56,291 nucleotides of DNA from Euzebyales bacterium (GCA_035461305.1 DATHVN010000179.1:1-56291), one strand, 5' to 3'; counted from the stretch's first letter, positions 1 through 9,321 are shown. Notes: generated from the letters alone by a model not told the origin. Numbers and translations: made by a program.

Positions 1-1407
1 GGCTTCTACTGGGCTGACGTCCGGGCGCCGGGCCTGCCGATCCTGATGACACCGACCGCCTGGTTCGGGGCGACCGACCAGGCCATCCGGGCCGGCGTCC
101 TCGTGAGCGCGGTCGCGGGCGTCGGCCTGACCTGGCTCGAGGCGCGCCTGCTGCTCGACCGCGCGGCGGCGATCATCGCCGCCGTCCTCCTCGCACTGTC
201 ACCCGGGTGGTTCGGGACCGCCTGGCGGCTGCTGCCTGACATCCCCGGCACGACGCTCGTGCTCGCCTCGGTCGTCGTGCTCACGCTCGCGACCCAGCAC
301 GAGCGCATGCGGTGGTGGGCGGTCGCGGTGGCCCCGATCGCCGCGGTCGCGACCGCCGTGCGCTACGGCACGCCGTTGCTCCTCGGTCCAGCGCTCGTGG
401 CGGTCGTGGCTGTCCGCTGGCGTGCCGCCATCCGCGCTCCGGTGGTGCTGACGCTGACGACGCTGCTGACCGCCGGGGCGACAGCCGCCGTCTGGCTCAT
501 TCCGGAGGTCACCGGCTCCCGCCAGTCACCCGTGCTGATCTTCCGCGACCGCCAGGTCGCGAAGGCGGTGCCGATGCTCGACAGCACGCTCGACTTCGTC
601 GGCAAGATCCCGGTCCTGGTCGGCCCGATCGTCGGCACAGCGATCGTCGTGGGCATCGCGGCCGCACTGGTGGCCGCCCGCCGCCGCCAGGTCCCCGCGG
701 CCCCCGTCGTGGCGTGCCTCGCTGTCGCCCTGACCTGCTTGGGCCTCCTGCTGCTCGGCGTCGCGGTCTACCAGGTGCGCTACCTCACACCCACGCTGCC
801 GTTCCTGGCGATCGCCGCGGGCGCCGGTCTCGCCTGGGTCGGAGCGAGGGTGCCGGGCAGGACGGTCGTGACGGTCGTGACGGTCGCCGCGGTCGTCGCG
901 GTCGCCGTGGGCGCAGTGCTCGCGCTCCGCACGGCGACGGTGACCGCGGACCGGCTCGAACGCAGGTACGGGCCGACGCGGACCGCGGCGTCCAACCTCT
1001 CTGACGTCGCGCCGGACTCCTGCTACGTCCTGTCGTCACTGCCCCAGCAGACCCAGTGGTACTCGTGGTGCGGCGCCAGCTACCTCCCCGTGCTGCCGAT
1101 CGGTGGCGGCCGCAGCCGCCAGACCGGGATCAGTGACGCGCAGCTGATGGCCGAGCGGCTGCGCAGCGTGTTCAGCCGGCGACTCGCGACCCACGGTATC
1201 GACGACGGTGCGCCGGTCTACGTGATGCTGAAGCGGGGCTCCATCAGCATGTCCAGGGGCGAGGCGCGCGCCCTGCTCCTCGACCTGTCACGATGGAAGA
1301 TCGCCGGCGCCCGTGGCCGCGCGCCGATCACCATCGGGTACCTGGGCACGGCCGGTGAGCTCGCTGAACGGGCGGACACCATCGCACCGCCGGGAGGTCG
1401 CACATGA
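1..1407 (+). CDS. GT39/ArnT-like polytopic membrane glycosyltransferase, 5' end cut by the window
   Basis: The reading frame is open from base 1 (GFYWADVRAPGLPIL...), so the N-terminus lies upstream. The motif ADVRAPGLP followed by many alanine/valine-rich membrane helices across about the first 300 residues resembles the dolichol-phosphate-mannose or undecaprenyl-sugar-dependent glycosyltransferase 39 family. That family transfers sugars at the outer face of the membrane. A soluble C-terminal part of about 140 residues follows. The stop overlaps the ATG of the next gene (ATGA), so it is translationally coupled to the nucleotide-sugar genes and probably acts in surface glycan assembly. The sugar and acceptor cannot be read from the sequence. 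Confidence 0.7.
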   Translation, partial: GFYWADVRAPGLPILMTPTAWFGATDQAIRAGVLVSAVAGVGLTWLEARLLLDRAAAIIAAVLLALSPGWFGTAWRLLPDIPGTTLVLASVVVLTLATQHERMRWWAVAVAPIAAVATAVRYGTPLLLGPALVAVVAVRWRAAIRAPVVLTLTTLLTAGATAAVWLIPEVTGSRQSPVLIFRDRQVAKAVPMLDSTLDFVGKIPVLVGPIVGTAIVVGIAAALVAARRRQVPAAPVVACLAVALTCLGLLLLGVAVYQVRYLTPTLPFLAIAAGAGLAWVGARVPGRTVVTVVTVAAVVAVAVGAVLALRTATVTADRLERRYGPTRTAASNLSDVAPDSCYVLSSLPQQTQWYSWCGASYLPVLPIGGGRSRQTGISDAQLMAERLRSVFSRRLATHGIDDGAPVYVMLKRGSISMSRGEARALLLDLSRWKIAGARGRAPITIGYLGTAGELAERADTIAPPGGRT

Positions 1408-2468
1408 AGGGGTTGGTGCTGGCCGGCGGTGCCGGGACGCGCCTGCGTCCGATCACCCACACGAGCGCCAAGCAGCTCGTACCCATCGGCAACCGTCCGG
1501 TGCTCGACTTCGGCCTGGAATCGATCGCCGAGGCCGGGATCACCCAGACCGGGATCATCGTCGGTGAGACGCACCGCGAGATCAGGGCGCACGTCGGCGA
1601 CGGATCGCGGTACGGCCTCGAGATCACCTACATCCACCAGCCCGAGCCCCTGGGCCTCGCACACGCGGTCCTCGTCGCGTGCGACTTCATCGGCGATGAC
1701 GACTTCGTCCTCTACCTGGGCGACAACCTGCTCACGAGCGGGATCGCCGACGTGGTCAGGAGGTTCCGCCCGGGCGACGCGGCCGCCCAGGTGATGCTCG
1801 CGAAGGTCACCAACCCACACCAGTTCGGCGTCGCCGTGCTCGACGGGACCGGCCGGGTCGCGCGCCTGGTCGAGAAGCCCGCGGATCCGCCCTCGGACCT
1901 GGCACTGGTGGGCGTCTACCTGTTCTCGTCGAAGATCGTCGACGCGGCACGCGCCATCCACCCCGCGTCGCGTGGGGAGCTCGAGATCACCGACGCCGTG
2001 CAGTGGCTGATCGACAACGGCGACCGGGTCGACGCCCACATCGTGTCGACGGGCTGGTGGAAGGACACGGGCAAGCTCGAGGACCTGCTGGAGGCCAACC
2101 GCATCGTGCTCGACGCCCTCGTGCCCCGCAACGACGGGACGCTGCGGGACTCGAGCACGCAGGGACGCGTCGTGGTCGACCACGACGTAGAGCTGATCGA
2201 CAGCTTCGTGCGCGGCCCCGCGATCATCGGGCGGGGGACGAGGCTGACACGTACGTTCATCGGCCCGTACACGTCGATCGCGCCCGACTGTGAGATCGTG
2301 GACTCTGCGATCGAACACTCGGTCGTCCTCGACCACAGCGTCATCCGGGGGGTCGAGCGACTCGAGGACTCGCTGATCGGCAAGTGCGCCAGGGTCGGAC
2401 GCAGCGACCGCCGCCCCAGGGCCCACCGACTCATGGTCGGCGACCACAGCCAGGTGGAGCTGCCATGA
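1404..2468 (+). CDS. rmlA: Glucose-1-phosphate thymidylyltransferase, long (StrD-like) form
   Basis: A 354-residue nucleotidyltransferase. The N-terminus has the signature LVLAGGAGTRLRPIT (residues 4-18), the loop SAKQLVPIGNRPVL and the metal-binding LGDNLL (Asp107). The extra C-terminal 110 residues or so look like a left-handed beta-helix. Length and layout match the long StrD/RmlA-like forms rather than the 290-residue classical RmlA. It would make dTDP-glucose from dTTP and glucose-1-phosphate, feeding the RmlB gene 2 kb downstream. The start overlaps the previous stop, and its own stop overlaps the next start (ATGA), so the three genes are coupled. A uridylyltransferase cannot be fully excluded. 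Confidence 0.85.
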   Translation: MKGLVLAGGAGTRLRPITHTSAKQLVPIGNRPVLDFGLESIAEAGITQTGIIVGETHREIRAHVGDGSRYGLEITYIHQPEPLGLAHAVLVACDFIGDDDFVLYLGDNLLTSGIADVVRRFRPGDAAAQVMLAKVTNPHQFGVAVLDGTGRVARLVEKPADPPSDLALVGVYLFSSKIVDAARAIHPASRGELEITDAVQWLIDNGDRVDAHIVSTGWWKDTGKLEDLLEANRIVLDALVPRNDGTLRDSSTQGRVVVDHDVELIDSFVRGPAIIGRGTRLTRTFIGPYTSIAPDCEIVDSAIEHSVVLDHSVIRGVERLEDSLIGKCARVGRSDRRPRAHRLMVGDHSQVELP

Positions 2469-3622
2469 GCGGGGTGCGGAGCACGCGTCGGCTGACCTTC
2501 AACAGACCCACGCTCGAGGGTGACGAGCTGGCCTACGTCCGCCAGGCCGTCGAAGGGGGGCACACATCGAGCTCCGGGCCATTCGCCGCGCGGGCCGCGG
2601 CCACCCTGCGCGACGAGATCGGCGCGGCGGACGTGCTGCTGACGACGTCGTGCACGGCCGCGCTCGAGATGAGTGGGTTGCTGCTTGGCCTGCAGCCTGG
2701 AGACACCGTGATCGTGCCGTCGTTCACGTTCGTGACGACAGCCCTGGCGTTCGTCCGGGCGGGCGCCCGGCTCGTGTTCGCCGACATCGAGCAGCACACC
2801 CTCGGCATTGACCCGGCGTCGGTCGCCGAGCTGCTCGACAAGCGCGTCCGCGCGGTCGTCGCCGTCCACTACGCCGGAGTCGGCTGCGACCTCGAGGGGC
2901 TCGGCAAGGTGCTCTCCTCAGCGCCGGACACCGATCTGATCGAGGACAACGCGCACGGGCTCTTCGGCCGGTACCGCGACCGGCCACTGGGCGGGTTCGG
3001 ACGCTTCGGAACGCTCAGCTTCCACGAGACGAAGAACTTCGTGTGCGGCGAGGGCGGAGCGTTGCTGCTCAACGATCCGGCGGACATCGAGCGCGCCCAC
3101 GTGCTGTACGACAAGGGCACGAACCGCCGCGCGTTCATGCTCGGCGAGGTCGACAAGTACTCGTGGAAGGACACCGGGTCGTCCTTCGGCCTGTCCGACA
3201 TCCTCGCCGCGTACCTTCTGGCCCAGCTCGAGCAGCGCGACAGGATCCTGTCCAAGCGCCGCGTCGTGTTCGAACAGTACGACCGGCTCCTCGCACCACT
3301 GGGCCCCGAGCTGGGCTTCCGCACGCCTGTCGTCCCCGCTGACCGCGACGCCGCGTGGCACATGTACTACGTGCTGCTGGAGGATCGCGCGACACGCGAC
3401 CGCGTCCTGGACGGGATGCGGGCGCAGGACATCCACCCGACGTTCCACTACGTCCCGCTGCACACGTCCGACGGGGGCTACCGCTTCGCGGCCCGCCTCT
3501 CGGACTGCCCCGTCACCGCGAGCGTCAGTGGTCGCCTGCTGCGGCTGCCGTTCCACAACGCCCTGACCGCCGAGGACGTCGACCGCGTCGTCGAGACCTT
3601 CCTCGCGTGCCTCGGCCCGTGA
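2465..3622 (+). CDS. DegT/DnrJ/EryC1/StrS aminotransferase, WecE/RffA-like (dTDP-4-keto-6-deoxyhexose transaminase)
   Basis: A 385-residue PLP aminotransferase of the sugar type. PLP residues are visible: SFTFVTTALAF, the aspartate in LIEDNAHGLFG (Asp161) and the Schiff-base lysine in SFHETKNFVCGEGG (Lys190). The HETKN context is typical of the WecE branch, which makes dTDP-4-amino-4,6-dideoxygalactose from the RmlB product. The ATG at 2465 was chosen because it overlaps the RmlA stop; earlier in-frame starts lie deep inside that gene. With RmlA and RmlB nearby this gives a short route to an aminodeoxy sugar for a surface polymer. Substrate stereochemistry is inferred. Confidence 0.83.
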   Translation: MSGVRSTRRLTFNRPTLEGDELAYVRQAVEGGHTSSSGPFAARAAATLRDEIGAADVLLTTSCTAALEMSGLLLGLQPGDTVIVPSFTFVTTALAFVRAGARLVFADIEQHTLGIDPASVAELLDKRVRAVVAVHYAGVGCDLEGLGKVLSSAPDTDLIEDNAHGLFGRYRDRPLGGFGRFGTLSFHETKNFVCGEGGALLLNDPADIERAHVLYDKGTNRRAFMLGEVDKYSWKDTGSSFGLSDILAAYLLAQLEQRDRILSKRRVVFEQYDRLLAPLGPELGFRTPVVPADRDAAWHMYYVLLEDRATRDRVLDGMRAQDIHPTFHYVPLHTSDGGYRFAARLSDCPVTASVSGRLLRLPFHNALTAEDVDRVVETFLACLGP

Positions 3623-3631
3623 CGAGATCCG

Positions 3632-4375
3632 TCACTGCCATGCGTCCAGCGTGCGCCCGAGGTGCCGAGCTAGCGCGGCGTTCGGCTCCGCGAAGTGGTC
3701 GCGCAGCCTGTCACGCACCGCCGCCGACAGCGTGGCCGGCGCGGTCGACGGATTGACCGCCACCGGCGGCCCACCGTTGCGCGGTGGCTCGGCGACGCCG
3801 AGCGCCCGGAAGATACGTGCGGCCTCGCCGACGTCGGACACGAGCTCCTCGAAGACGACGACGTGGATCCGCGTCCTGTCGAAGCGCGCCTCGACCCGGC
3901 GGATCGCCTCGAGGTAGTGGCCGCGGCGCACGTACGCGTACGGCGAGACGGAGAAGCGCGCCCGGTCCCAGGCGCGCTCGCGTCCCTCGAGATCGTCGAG
4001 GAGCGCGGCGTCGGGGGACCGGTCCTCGTGCCCGTGGTCGACGGAGAACCTGTAGTTCGACACCGCACGCTCGATCGGGTCGCGCACAGCCACGACGATG
4101 TGTGCATCCGGGAACGTCTTCCCGATGCGATCGAGCGCCGCGGGATGCTCGAGGTAGCTCGTCGCCTTCTCGCCACGCACCGGCGTCGCCCTGACGTCGG
4201 CGAACAGCCGCGCGTCGTAGGCCTGCGGATCGCCGACGACGTCATCGGCGAGGAAGACCTTCGGCTCGGGGCGGACGGGCCGGGCCATCATCACGTCGGG
4301 GTGGCTGTCGAGCAGTCGGTACAGCAACGTCGAGCCACAGCGCTGCGCGCCGACGATGAACACCCGTGTGATCAC
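3632..4375 (-). CDS. PAPS-dependent sulfotransferase
   Basis: A 247-residue single-domain sulfotransferase. The 5'-phosphosulfate loop is VGAQRCGSTLLYRLL (from about residue 8) and the 3'-phosphate site is VRDPIERAVSNYRFS (about residues 97-111). YAYVRRGHYLEAIRR and the later FEELVSD are typical of the carbohydrate sulfotransferase group. I chose the GTG at 4375 because the P-loop follows directly and GGGAGAA lies just upstream; the longer open frame runs antisense into rmlB. It sits convergent to the aminotransferase and divergent from rmlB, so it may sulfate the glycan made by the neighbouring genes. The acceptor is unknown. Confidence 0.82.
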   Translation of the reverse strand: MITRVFIVGAQRCGSTLLYRLLDSHPDVMMARPVRPEPKVFLADDVVGDPQAYDARLFADVRATPVRGEKATSYLEHPAALDRIGKTFPDAHIVVAVRDPIERAVSNYRFSVDHGHEDRSPDAALLDDLEGRERAWDRARFSVSPYAYVRRGHYLEAIRRVEARFDRTRIHVVVFEELVSDVGEAARIFRALGVAEPPRNGGPPVAVNPSTAPATLSAAVRDRLRDHFAEPNAALARHLGRTLDAWQ

Positions 4376-4552
4376 TTCTCCCGTTTCCCCCGGGCCCGGT
4401 GCGAATGCGCCGCGGTCGGCCAGACGACCCCTCTGCCACCAGGACAGGAGCCGTTGCGCAGCGGCGCGTGTCGCCGGGCGACTATGGTACCGATCGCGAG
4501 GAAACAGAACGTGGCAGCCACGGCACGTCGCCGTGGCGGAGGGTGGCGTTGG

Positions 4553-5563
4553 ATGCGGCTGTTCGTGACCGGCGGGGCCGGCTTCATCGGCTCCTGCTTC
4601 GTGCGCTGGGTCCTCAGGACGCAGCTCGGTGTGTCGGTGACCACCTACGACGCGCTGACCTACGCGGGCAACCTGGACAGCCTGCGGGAGGTCGACGACG
4701 ACCGGCACCGCTTCGTGCGGGGCGACATCGCCGATGACGCGACGCTGCGTGAGGTCCTGCCTGGCCACGACGCCGTCGTCAACTTCGCGGCGGAGAGCCA
4801 CGTGGACCGGTCGATCACCGGCTCGGCCGACTTCCTGCGGACGAACGTGCTCGGCACCCACGTGCTGTTCACTGCGGCCCGCGACTGCGGCGTGCCGCGG
4901 TTCCTGCACATCTCGACCGACGAGACCTACGGCGTGGTGGTGGCACCGGGCCGGTTCCGCGAGGGCGATGCCCTCGAACCGAACTCACCGTATGCGGTGT
5001 CCAAGGCATCGGCGGACCTGTTGGCCCGCGCCAGCAGGGTGACCTTCGACTACCCCATCACCATCACGCGCACGACCAACAACTTCGGGCCGTATCACTA
5101 CCCCGAGAAGGTCGTCCCGTTGTTCATCACCAACCTGCTCGACGGCGAGCCCGTCCCGGTGTACGGGGACGGCGCCAACGTGCGCGACTGGACCTATGTC
5201 GAGGACAACTGCCTGGCGCAGTGGCTCGTGCTCACGGAGGGCCAGCCCGGGGGGATCTACAACGTGGGCGCCGGCAACGAGATGACCAACCTCGAGCTGA
5301 CACGACGGATCCTCGGCGGCGTCGGCCTCGGCGAGGACATGATCCGCCACGTCGCCGACCGACCCGGCCACGATCTACGCTACGCGGTCGATACCGCGAA
5401 GATCCGCGCGCTCGGCTGGGCGCCGGACCACGACTTCGACGAGGCGCTGGCCGCGACGATCGCCTGGTACCGGCGCAACGAGTGGTGGTGGCGGCCGCTC
5501 AAGCGGCGCGGCGCGACCCGACGCCAGGGTCTGCTGACCGGGCGGCGGGTGCCCGCCGGCTGA
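4553..5563 (+). CDS. rmlB: dTDP-glucose 4,6-dehydratase
   Basis: A 336-residue extended SDR. It has the NAD loop GGAGFIG (residues 7-13), the substrate motif NFAAESHVDRSI, the catalytic DE pair in HISTDETYG (Asp123/Glu124) and the active-site YAVSK (Tyr147, Lys151). NNFGPYHYPEK and VYGDGANVRDW are family hallmarks. It converts dTDP-glucose to dTDP-4-keto-6-deoxyglucose, the substrate of the aminotransferase at 2465. The ATG at 4553 follows a GGAGGG about 10 bases upstream and places the Rossmann strand at the N-terminus as usual. A long in-frame extension upstream is antisense to the sulfotransferase and was not used. Confidence 0.93.
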   Translation: MRLFVTGGAGFIGSCFVRWVLRTQLGVSVTTYDALTYAGNLDSLREVDDDRHRFVRGDIADDATLREVLPGHDAVVNFAAESHVDRSITGSADFLRTNVLGTHVLFTAARDCGVPRFLHISTDETYGVVVAPGRFREGDALEPNSPYAVSKASADLLARASRVTFDYPITITRTTNNFGPYHYPEKVVPLFITNLLDGEPVPVYGDGANVRDWTYVEDNCLAQWLVLTEGQPGGIYNVGAGNEMTNLELTRRILGGVGLGEDMIRHVADRPGHDLRYAVDTAKIRALGWAPDHDFDEALAATIAWYRRNEWWWRPLKRRGATRRQGLLTGRRVPAG

Positions 5564-5575
5564 CGGGGGGCAACC

Positions 5576-6877
5576 TCACGGTGTCGTCGGCCGCTCGCGG
5601 CCGGTGCCCGGAGCCGTCCAGGCACGGTGCACGCGGACCTCACCGAGCCACATCAGGACGAACGCCGTGACCTCCGCGGCCAGGAACGCCCACGACACCA
5701 GCGGCAGCGGTGGGAGCGGCGACGCCAGGATCACCGCGACGGCGACGCCGACCGCAGCCACCCAGTTCGCCGTCAGCTGCCCGGAGGATCCGCGCGCAAC
5801 GAGCAGCACGGTGAACACCAGGTTCGCCAGAGCGACGGTCGTGGCAGCGGCGACCAGCGCGACGACCTGTGGGGTCGGTGCGACGTCGGCGCCGAAGACC
5901 AGCCTGATCAGCATCGGCCCGACCTTCAGCCCGAAGAGCCACGCCGCGCAGGCGGCGAGGACACCGCCGACGACGAGCAGCCGACGGATCCGACGCACCA
6001 CGCGGTGGCGGCCACCGACGATGAGATCGGTGAAGGCTCCGGTGACCTGGGTGACGAGGCCCAGCGCGAGCAGGTACGGGGCGCGGAACAGCGCCAGCGC
6101 CGCGAACAGGGCCGTGATGTCCGCGGCCCGTCCACCGATGCTCGCGAGCACGACCGGCCCACCGGTCAGGACGAGCTGGGCGATCAGCGAGCCGGCCGCG
6201 ATCCCTCCCAGCAGCACCGTCACGGACGCTCGCTCGTCCCCTGCCGCCGGAGCGGGGAAGCGGAACGCCGAGGGCCATGCAAGGACGGCCAGTCCACCCG
6301 CCGACAGCGCCAGGCCGAAGCCCACGGCTCCGCCAGCGCGCCACACGACGATCACAGCCAGCAGCACACGCAGCACGTTCTCGGCGGCGATGGCGACCCC
6401 GGTCGCCACGAACCGCTGGGCGCCGGCGAGCCGCCCACGTACGACACCGACGACGAAGGCGCCGACCGTGACGGCGGCCGCCATCATCGGGAACGCCACG
6501 TCGTCGCTCGTGAACACCTGCTCCCGTGCCAGCCAGGAGATCACTGCCACCAGGACGGCAAGCGCGAGCACCGCGCCGGTGACATGCGGCAGCACCCGTC
6601 GCACCGCCGCCAGGCCCGCATCAGTGTGCGAGCTGCGGATGATCCAGTGCTGGACGGGGAACGTGAGCACGGCCGCCGAGGCGCTCCAGTACGTCCACAG
6701 CTGTGCGACCGGTGCTGCACCCTCGCCTCCCAGCGTCCTGGTCGCCAGCGCGAAGAAGACGTACGCCAGGACACCGTTCACGGCGGTGCCGATGAGCAGG
6801 GCCGTCGTGTCGACCGCTCTGCCACGCGCCGAGCGCCGCGTCGGTGGAGAGGCCGACGTCCCGGTGAGGATGCTCAC
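5576..6877 (-). CDS. Wzx-like polysaccharide/lipid-linked glycan flippase (MOP superfamily)
   Basis: A 433-residue hydrophobic protein with about 12 predicted membrane segments and few charges, starting MSILTGTSA from a GTG. Helix-loop spacing, a central charged loop (GGRHRVVRRIRR) and a short polar C-terminal tail fit the MVF/MATE-like exporters that flip lipid-linked sugars across the membrane. No catalytic motif exists in this family, so the call rests on topology and context next to rmlB, a GT39 and a sulfotransferase. It converges on rmlB with 12 bases between stops and is read away from the amidohydrolase gene. Confidence 0.65.
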   Translation of the reverse strand: MSILTGTSASPPTRRSARGRAVDTTALLIGTAVNGVLAYVFFALATRTLGGEGAAPVAQLWTYWSASAAVLTFPVQHWIIRSSHTDAGLAAVRRVLPHVTGAVLALAVLVAVISWLAREQVFTSDDVAFPMMAAAVTVGAFVVGVVRGRLAGAQRFVATGVAIAAENVLRVLLAVIVVWRAGGAVGFGLALSAGGLAVLAWPSAFRFPAPAAGDERASVTVLLGGIAAGSLIAQLVLTGGPVVLASIGGRAADITALFAALALFRAPYLLALGLVTQVTGAFTDLIVGGRHRVVRRIRRLLVVGGVLAACAAWLFGLKVGPMLIRLVFGADVAPTPQVVALVAAATTVALANLVFTVLLVARGSSGQLTANWVAAVGVAVAVILASPLPPLPLVSWAFLAAEVTAFVLMWLGEVRVHRAWTAPGTGRERPTTP

Positions 6878-7028
6878 CGGCCACTTCCGGCAGTGGGGAG
6901 GGCTTGCATGGCGTGGACCGAACGGCGTAGATGACCCGGACCGGTACGATGCGGACGTGCGCAGCCATCATGCCCGCCGGCGTGGCGGGTACCAACGTGG
7001 AACCGCCGACGCGGCGCGGGCATAGGCC

Positions 7029-7910
7029 GTGTCCGACCGCGTGGATCCCGCCGCCGTCACGGCGATCGACATGCACGTGCACTGCGAGATCTCCGCAGAC
7101 GGTCGGCCGGCGCTGCCGCAGCACCTGCAGGACGGCGCCCGGCGGTTCTTCGGTGACGACACCGGACCGCTGCCATCCATCGACGACACGGCCGGCTACT
7201 ACCGCGAGCGCGACCTGGCCGCGGTCATCTTCACGATCGACATCGCGTCGACGTTCGGCCACGACGGCGTGTCCAACGTCGAGATCGCCGACGCCGCCGC
7301 ACGCCACCCCGACGTGCTCATCCCGTTCGCCAGCATCGATCCGGCACGCGGCGTGGCCGGCATCGCCGAGGCCCGCCGGCTGGTCGTCGAACACGGCGTC
7401 CGCGGCTTCAAGTTCCATCCCAACCTGCAGGCGTTCCAGCCGAACGACCGCGCCGCCTATCCGCTGTACGAGGCGATCACCGACCTGGGTGTCCCCGCGC
7501 TGTTCCACAGCGGGCAGAGCGGCATCGGAGCGGGGCTGCGCGGTGGCGGCGGCATCCGCCTGAAGCACTCCAACCCCCTGCTCCTCGACGACGTCGCGGT
7601 CGATTTTCCCGACCTGCAGATCATCATCGCCCATCCGTCGTTCCCCTGGCAGGACGAGGCGCTCGCGGTCGCGGTCCACAAGCCCAACGTCTGGCTCGAC
7701 CTGTCGGGCTGGTCGCCGAAGTACTTCCCCCCACAGCTGGTGCGGTTCGCCGACACCATGCTGCGCGACCGGGTGCTGTTCGGGTCCGACCACCCGTTCA
7801 TCACACCGGACCGCTGGCTACGCGACTTCGAGGACGTTGCCATCCGCGACGAGGTCCGGCCTGGGATCCTCAAGCACAACGCGGCCCGGTTGCTGGGACT
7901 GCGGTCCTGA
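7029..7910 (+). CDS. Amidohydrolase family 2 metal-dependent hydrolase (TIM barrel)
   Basis: A 293-residue protein beginning at a GTG. The metal motif DMHVH is near the N-terminus (His16, His18). Further metal or active-site elements are GFKFHPNLQAF, ALFHSGQ, IIIAHPSFPWQ and the late aspartate in LFGSDHPFITP. This is the amidohydrolase_2 layout, which includes decarboxylases and beta-ketoacyl-CoA or lactone hydrolases of aromatic catabolism. It lies 51 bases before a maleylacetate reductase on the same strand, so a role in degrading an aromatic compound is plausible. The exact reaction is not readable. Confidence 0.75.
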   Translation: MSDRVDPAAVTAIDMHVHCEISADGRPALPQHLQDGARRFFGDDTGPLPSIDDTAGYYRERDLAAVIFTIDIASTFGHDGVSNVEIADAAARHPDVLIPFASIDPARGVAGIAEARRLVVEHGVRGFKFHPNLQAFQPNDRAAYPLYEAITDLGVPALFHSGQSGIGAGLRGGGGIRLKHSNPLLLDDVAVDFPDLQIIIAHPSFPWQDEALAVAVHKPNVWLDLSGWSPKYFPPQLVRFADTMLRDRVLFGSDHPFITPDRWLRDFEDVAIRDEVRPGILKHNAARLLGLRS

Positions 7911-7961
7911 GACACGTGCGCCCGCCACACCCGTCATGGCCGCATGGCATCATCACGCCCC

Positions 7962-9029
7962 ATGATGCTCGACTTCGTCCACGACGCCCTGCCCGGACGG
8001 GTCCGCTTCGGCGCCGGCGCCCGCACGCACGTCCCAGGTGAGGTCGAGCTGCTCGGCGGCGGCCGGGTCCTGCTCGTGAGCCGCCGCGGCTCCGTCGAGG
8101 CTGTCGCCGACGAGCTTCGCGATGCACTCGGTGACCGGTGCGTGGGGTGGTTCGACGAGGTGGCGGTCCACGTCCCCGGCGAGCTGGCCGCATCCGGCGT
8201 CGCCAGGGCACGCGAACTGCACGCCGGCACGCTGCTGTGCGTGGGCGGCGGCTCGGCCATCGGCACCGCGAAGATGGTGGCGCTCGAGCTGGACCTGCCC
8301 ATCGTCGCGGTGCCCACGACCTATGCGGGCTCGGAGATGACCCCGATCTGGGGCACGACCAGCGACCGCCGCAAGCGGACCGGGCGCGACCTGCGCGTGC
8401 TGCCCCGGACGGTGATCTACGACCCGGAGCTCACCACGGCCCTCCCACCACATGTCACCGGGCCGAGCGGCATGAACGCTCTGGCGCACGCGATCGAGGC
8501 CCTGTACGCACCGGCCACCACACCGGTGGTGCGGGTGCTGGCCCGCGAGGCGATCCGCGCGCTCACGGACGGCCTGCCCCGCGCGGTGGCGGACGGATCC
8601 GACCTAGACGCGCGCGGCACGACCCTGTACGGCGCCTACCTCGCCGGCGGGGCGCTCGCTGTGGCCGGGACGAGCATCCACCACAGGATCGCCCACATCC
8701 TGGGCGGGACCTGGAGCCTGCCCCACGCTCCGTTGCACGCCATGCTGCTGCCGCACACCGTGGCGTTCGCGGCGCCGGCGGTCGCCGGCGCGCTGGCCAC
8801 GGCGGCCGAGGCCATGGACGTCGACGACGTGCCCGCGGGCCTCTACGACCTGCTGGGGCGGCTGGAGATCGGTCCGGGGCTCACGAGCGCCGGCATGCCG
8901 GCCGACGCGCTCGACGACGCGGTCGATGCGATCGTCGAGGCGCAGCCCACCAGCCCGCGTCCCGTCGAACGGCGCGCCGTCGAGCGGCTGCTCAGCGGTG
9001 CCCTCACCGGGACACCGCCCGCGGCCTGA
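7962..9029 (+). CDS. Maleylacetate reductase (iron-type alcohol dehydrogenase fold)
   Basis: About 355 residues. The nucleotide-binding part has VGGGSAIGTAKMVAL, followed by PTTYAGSEMTPIWG. The C-terminal helical domain has SIHHRIAHILGGTWSLPHA, the diagnostic form of maleylacetate reductases; other iron alcohol dehydrogenases differ here. It reduces maleylacetate to 3-oxoadipate with NAD(P)H at the end of the hydroxyquinol or chlorocatechol routes. The start is uncertain: ATG codons occur at 7944, 7962 and 7965, and none has a clear ribosome site. I chose 7962 because family members begin close to the FVHD strand. No ring-cleavage dioxygenase is in the window. Confidence 0.85.
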   Translation: MMLDFVHDALPGRVRFGAGARTHVPGEVELLGGGRVLLVSRRGSVEAVADELRDALGDRCVGWFDEVAVHVPGELAASGVARARELHAGTLLCVGGGSAIGTAKMVALELDLPIVAVPTTYAGSEMTPIWGTTSDRRKRTGRDLRVLPRTVIYDPELTTALPPHVTGPSGMNALAHAIEALYAPATTPVVRVLAREAIRALTDGLPRAVADGSDLDARGTTLYGAYLAGGALAVAGTSIHHRIAHILGGTWSLPHAPLHAMLLPHTVAFAAPAVAGALATAAEAMDVDDVPAGLYDLLGRLEIGPGLTSAGMPADALDDAVDAIVEAQPTSPRPVERRAVERLLSGALTGTPPAA

Positions 9030-9321
9030 CTACTGCCCCCTGCGGGGACAGCAGGTGCCAGATCCGGCCGACGTTTAGCGACCAGCCGACGCCGAACGGC
9101 TGCGCCACGACGATGCTGGGATCGTCGGGACGCCAGAGCGCGTCGCGGACGCGGGTCAACGTCGGAGGTCGCAGGTCGTAGGGAACGAAGCCGATGCGTC
9201 CGTGCCACGTCCGCTCGGATGCGGGCATGCGCAGCTCGCGGACCACCGCCGTCACGAGCAGCGCGAACGAGGCGAGCCTCAAGAGGTCCTGCAGCTTTCC
9301 CCGTCCCTTGTCTTCGGCCAT
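9004..9321 (-). CDS. Small DUF5808-like protein with one membrane helix
   Basis: 105 residues, ATG at 9321 preceded by AGGAGGG. One hydrophobic stretch lies near residues 12-27. The C-terminal WRPDDPSIVVAQPFGVGWSLN resembles the short DUF5808 motif (W..PDDP...V....G.GW..N), whose function is unknown. The gene converges on the maleylacetate reductase and their ends overlap by 26 bases. Family assignment is from memory of the motif and should be treated as likely, not certain. Confidence 0.6.
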   Translation of the reverse strand: MAEDKGRGKLQDLLRLASFALLVTAVVRELRMPASERTWHGRIGFVPYDLRPPTLTRVRDALWRPDDPSIVVAQPFGVGWSLNVGRIWHLLSPQGAVVRPRAVSR

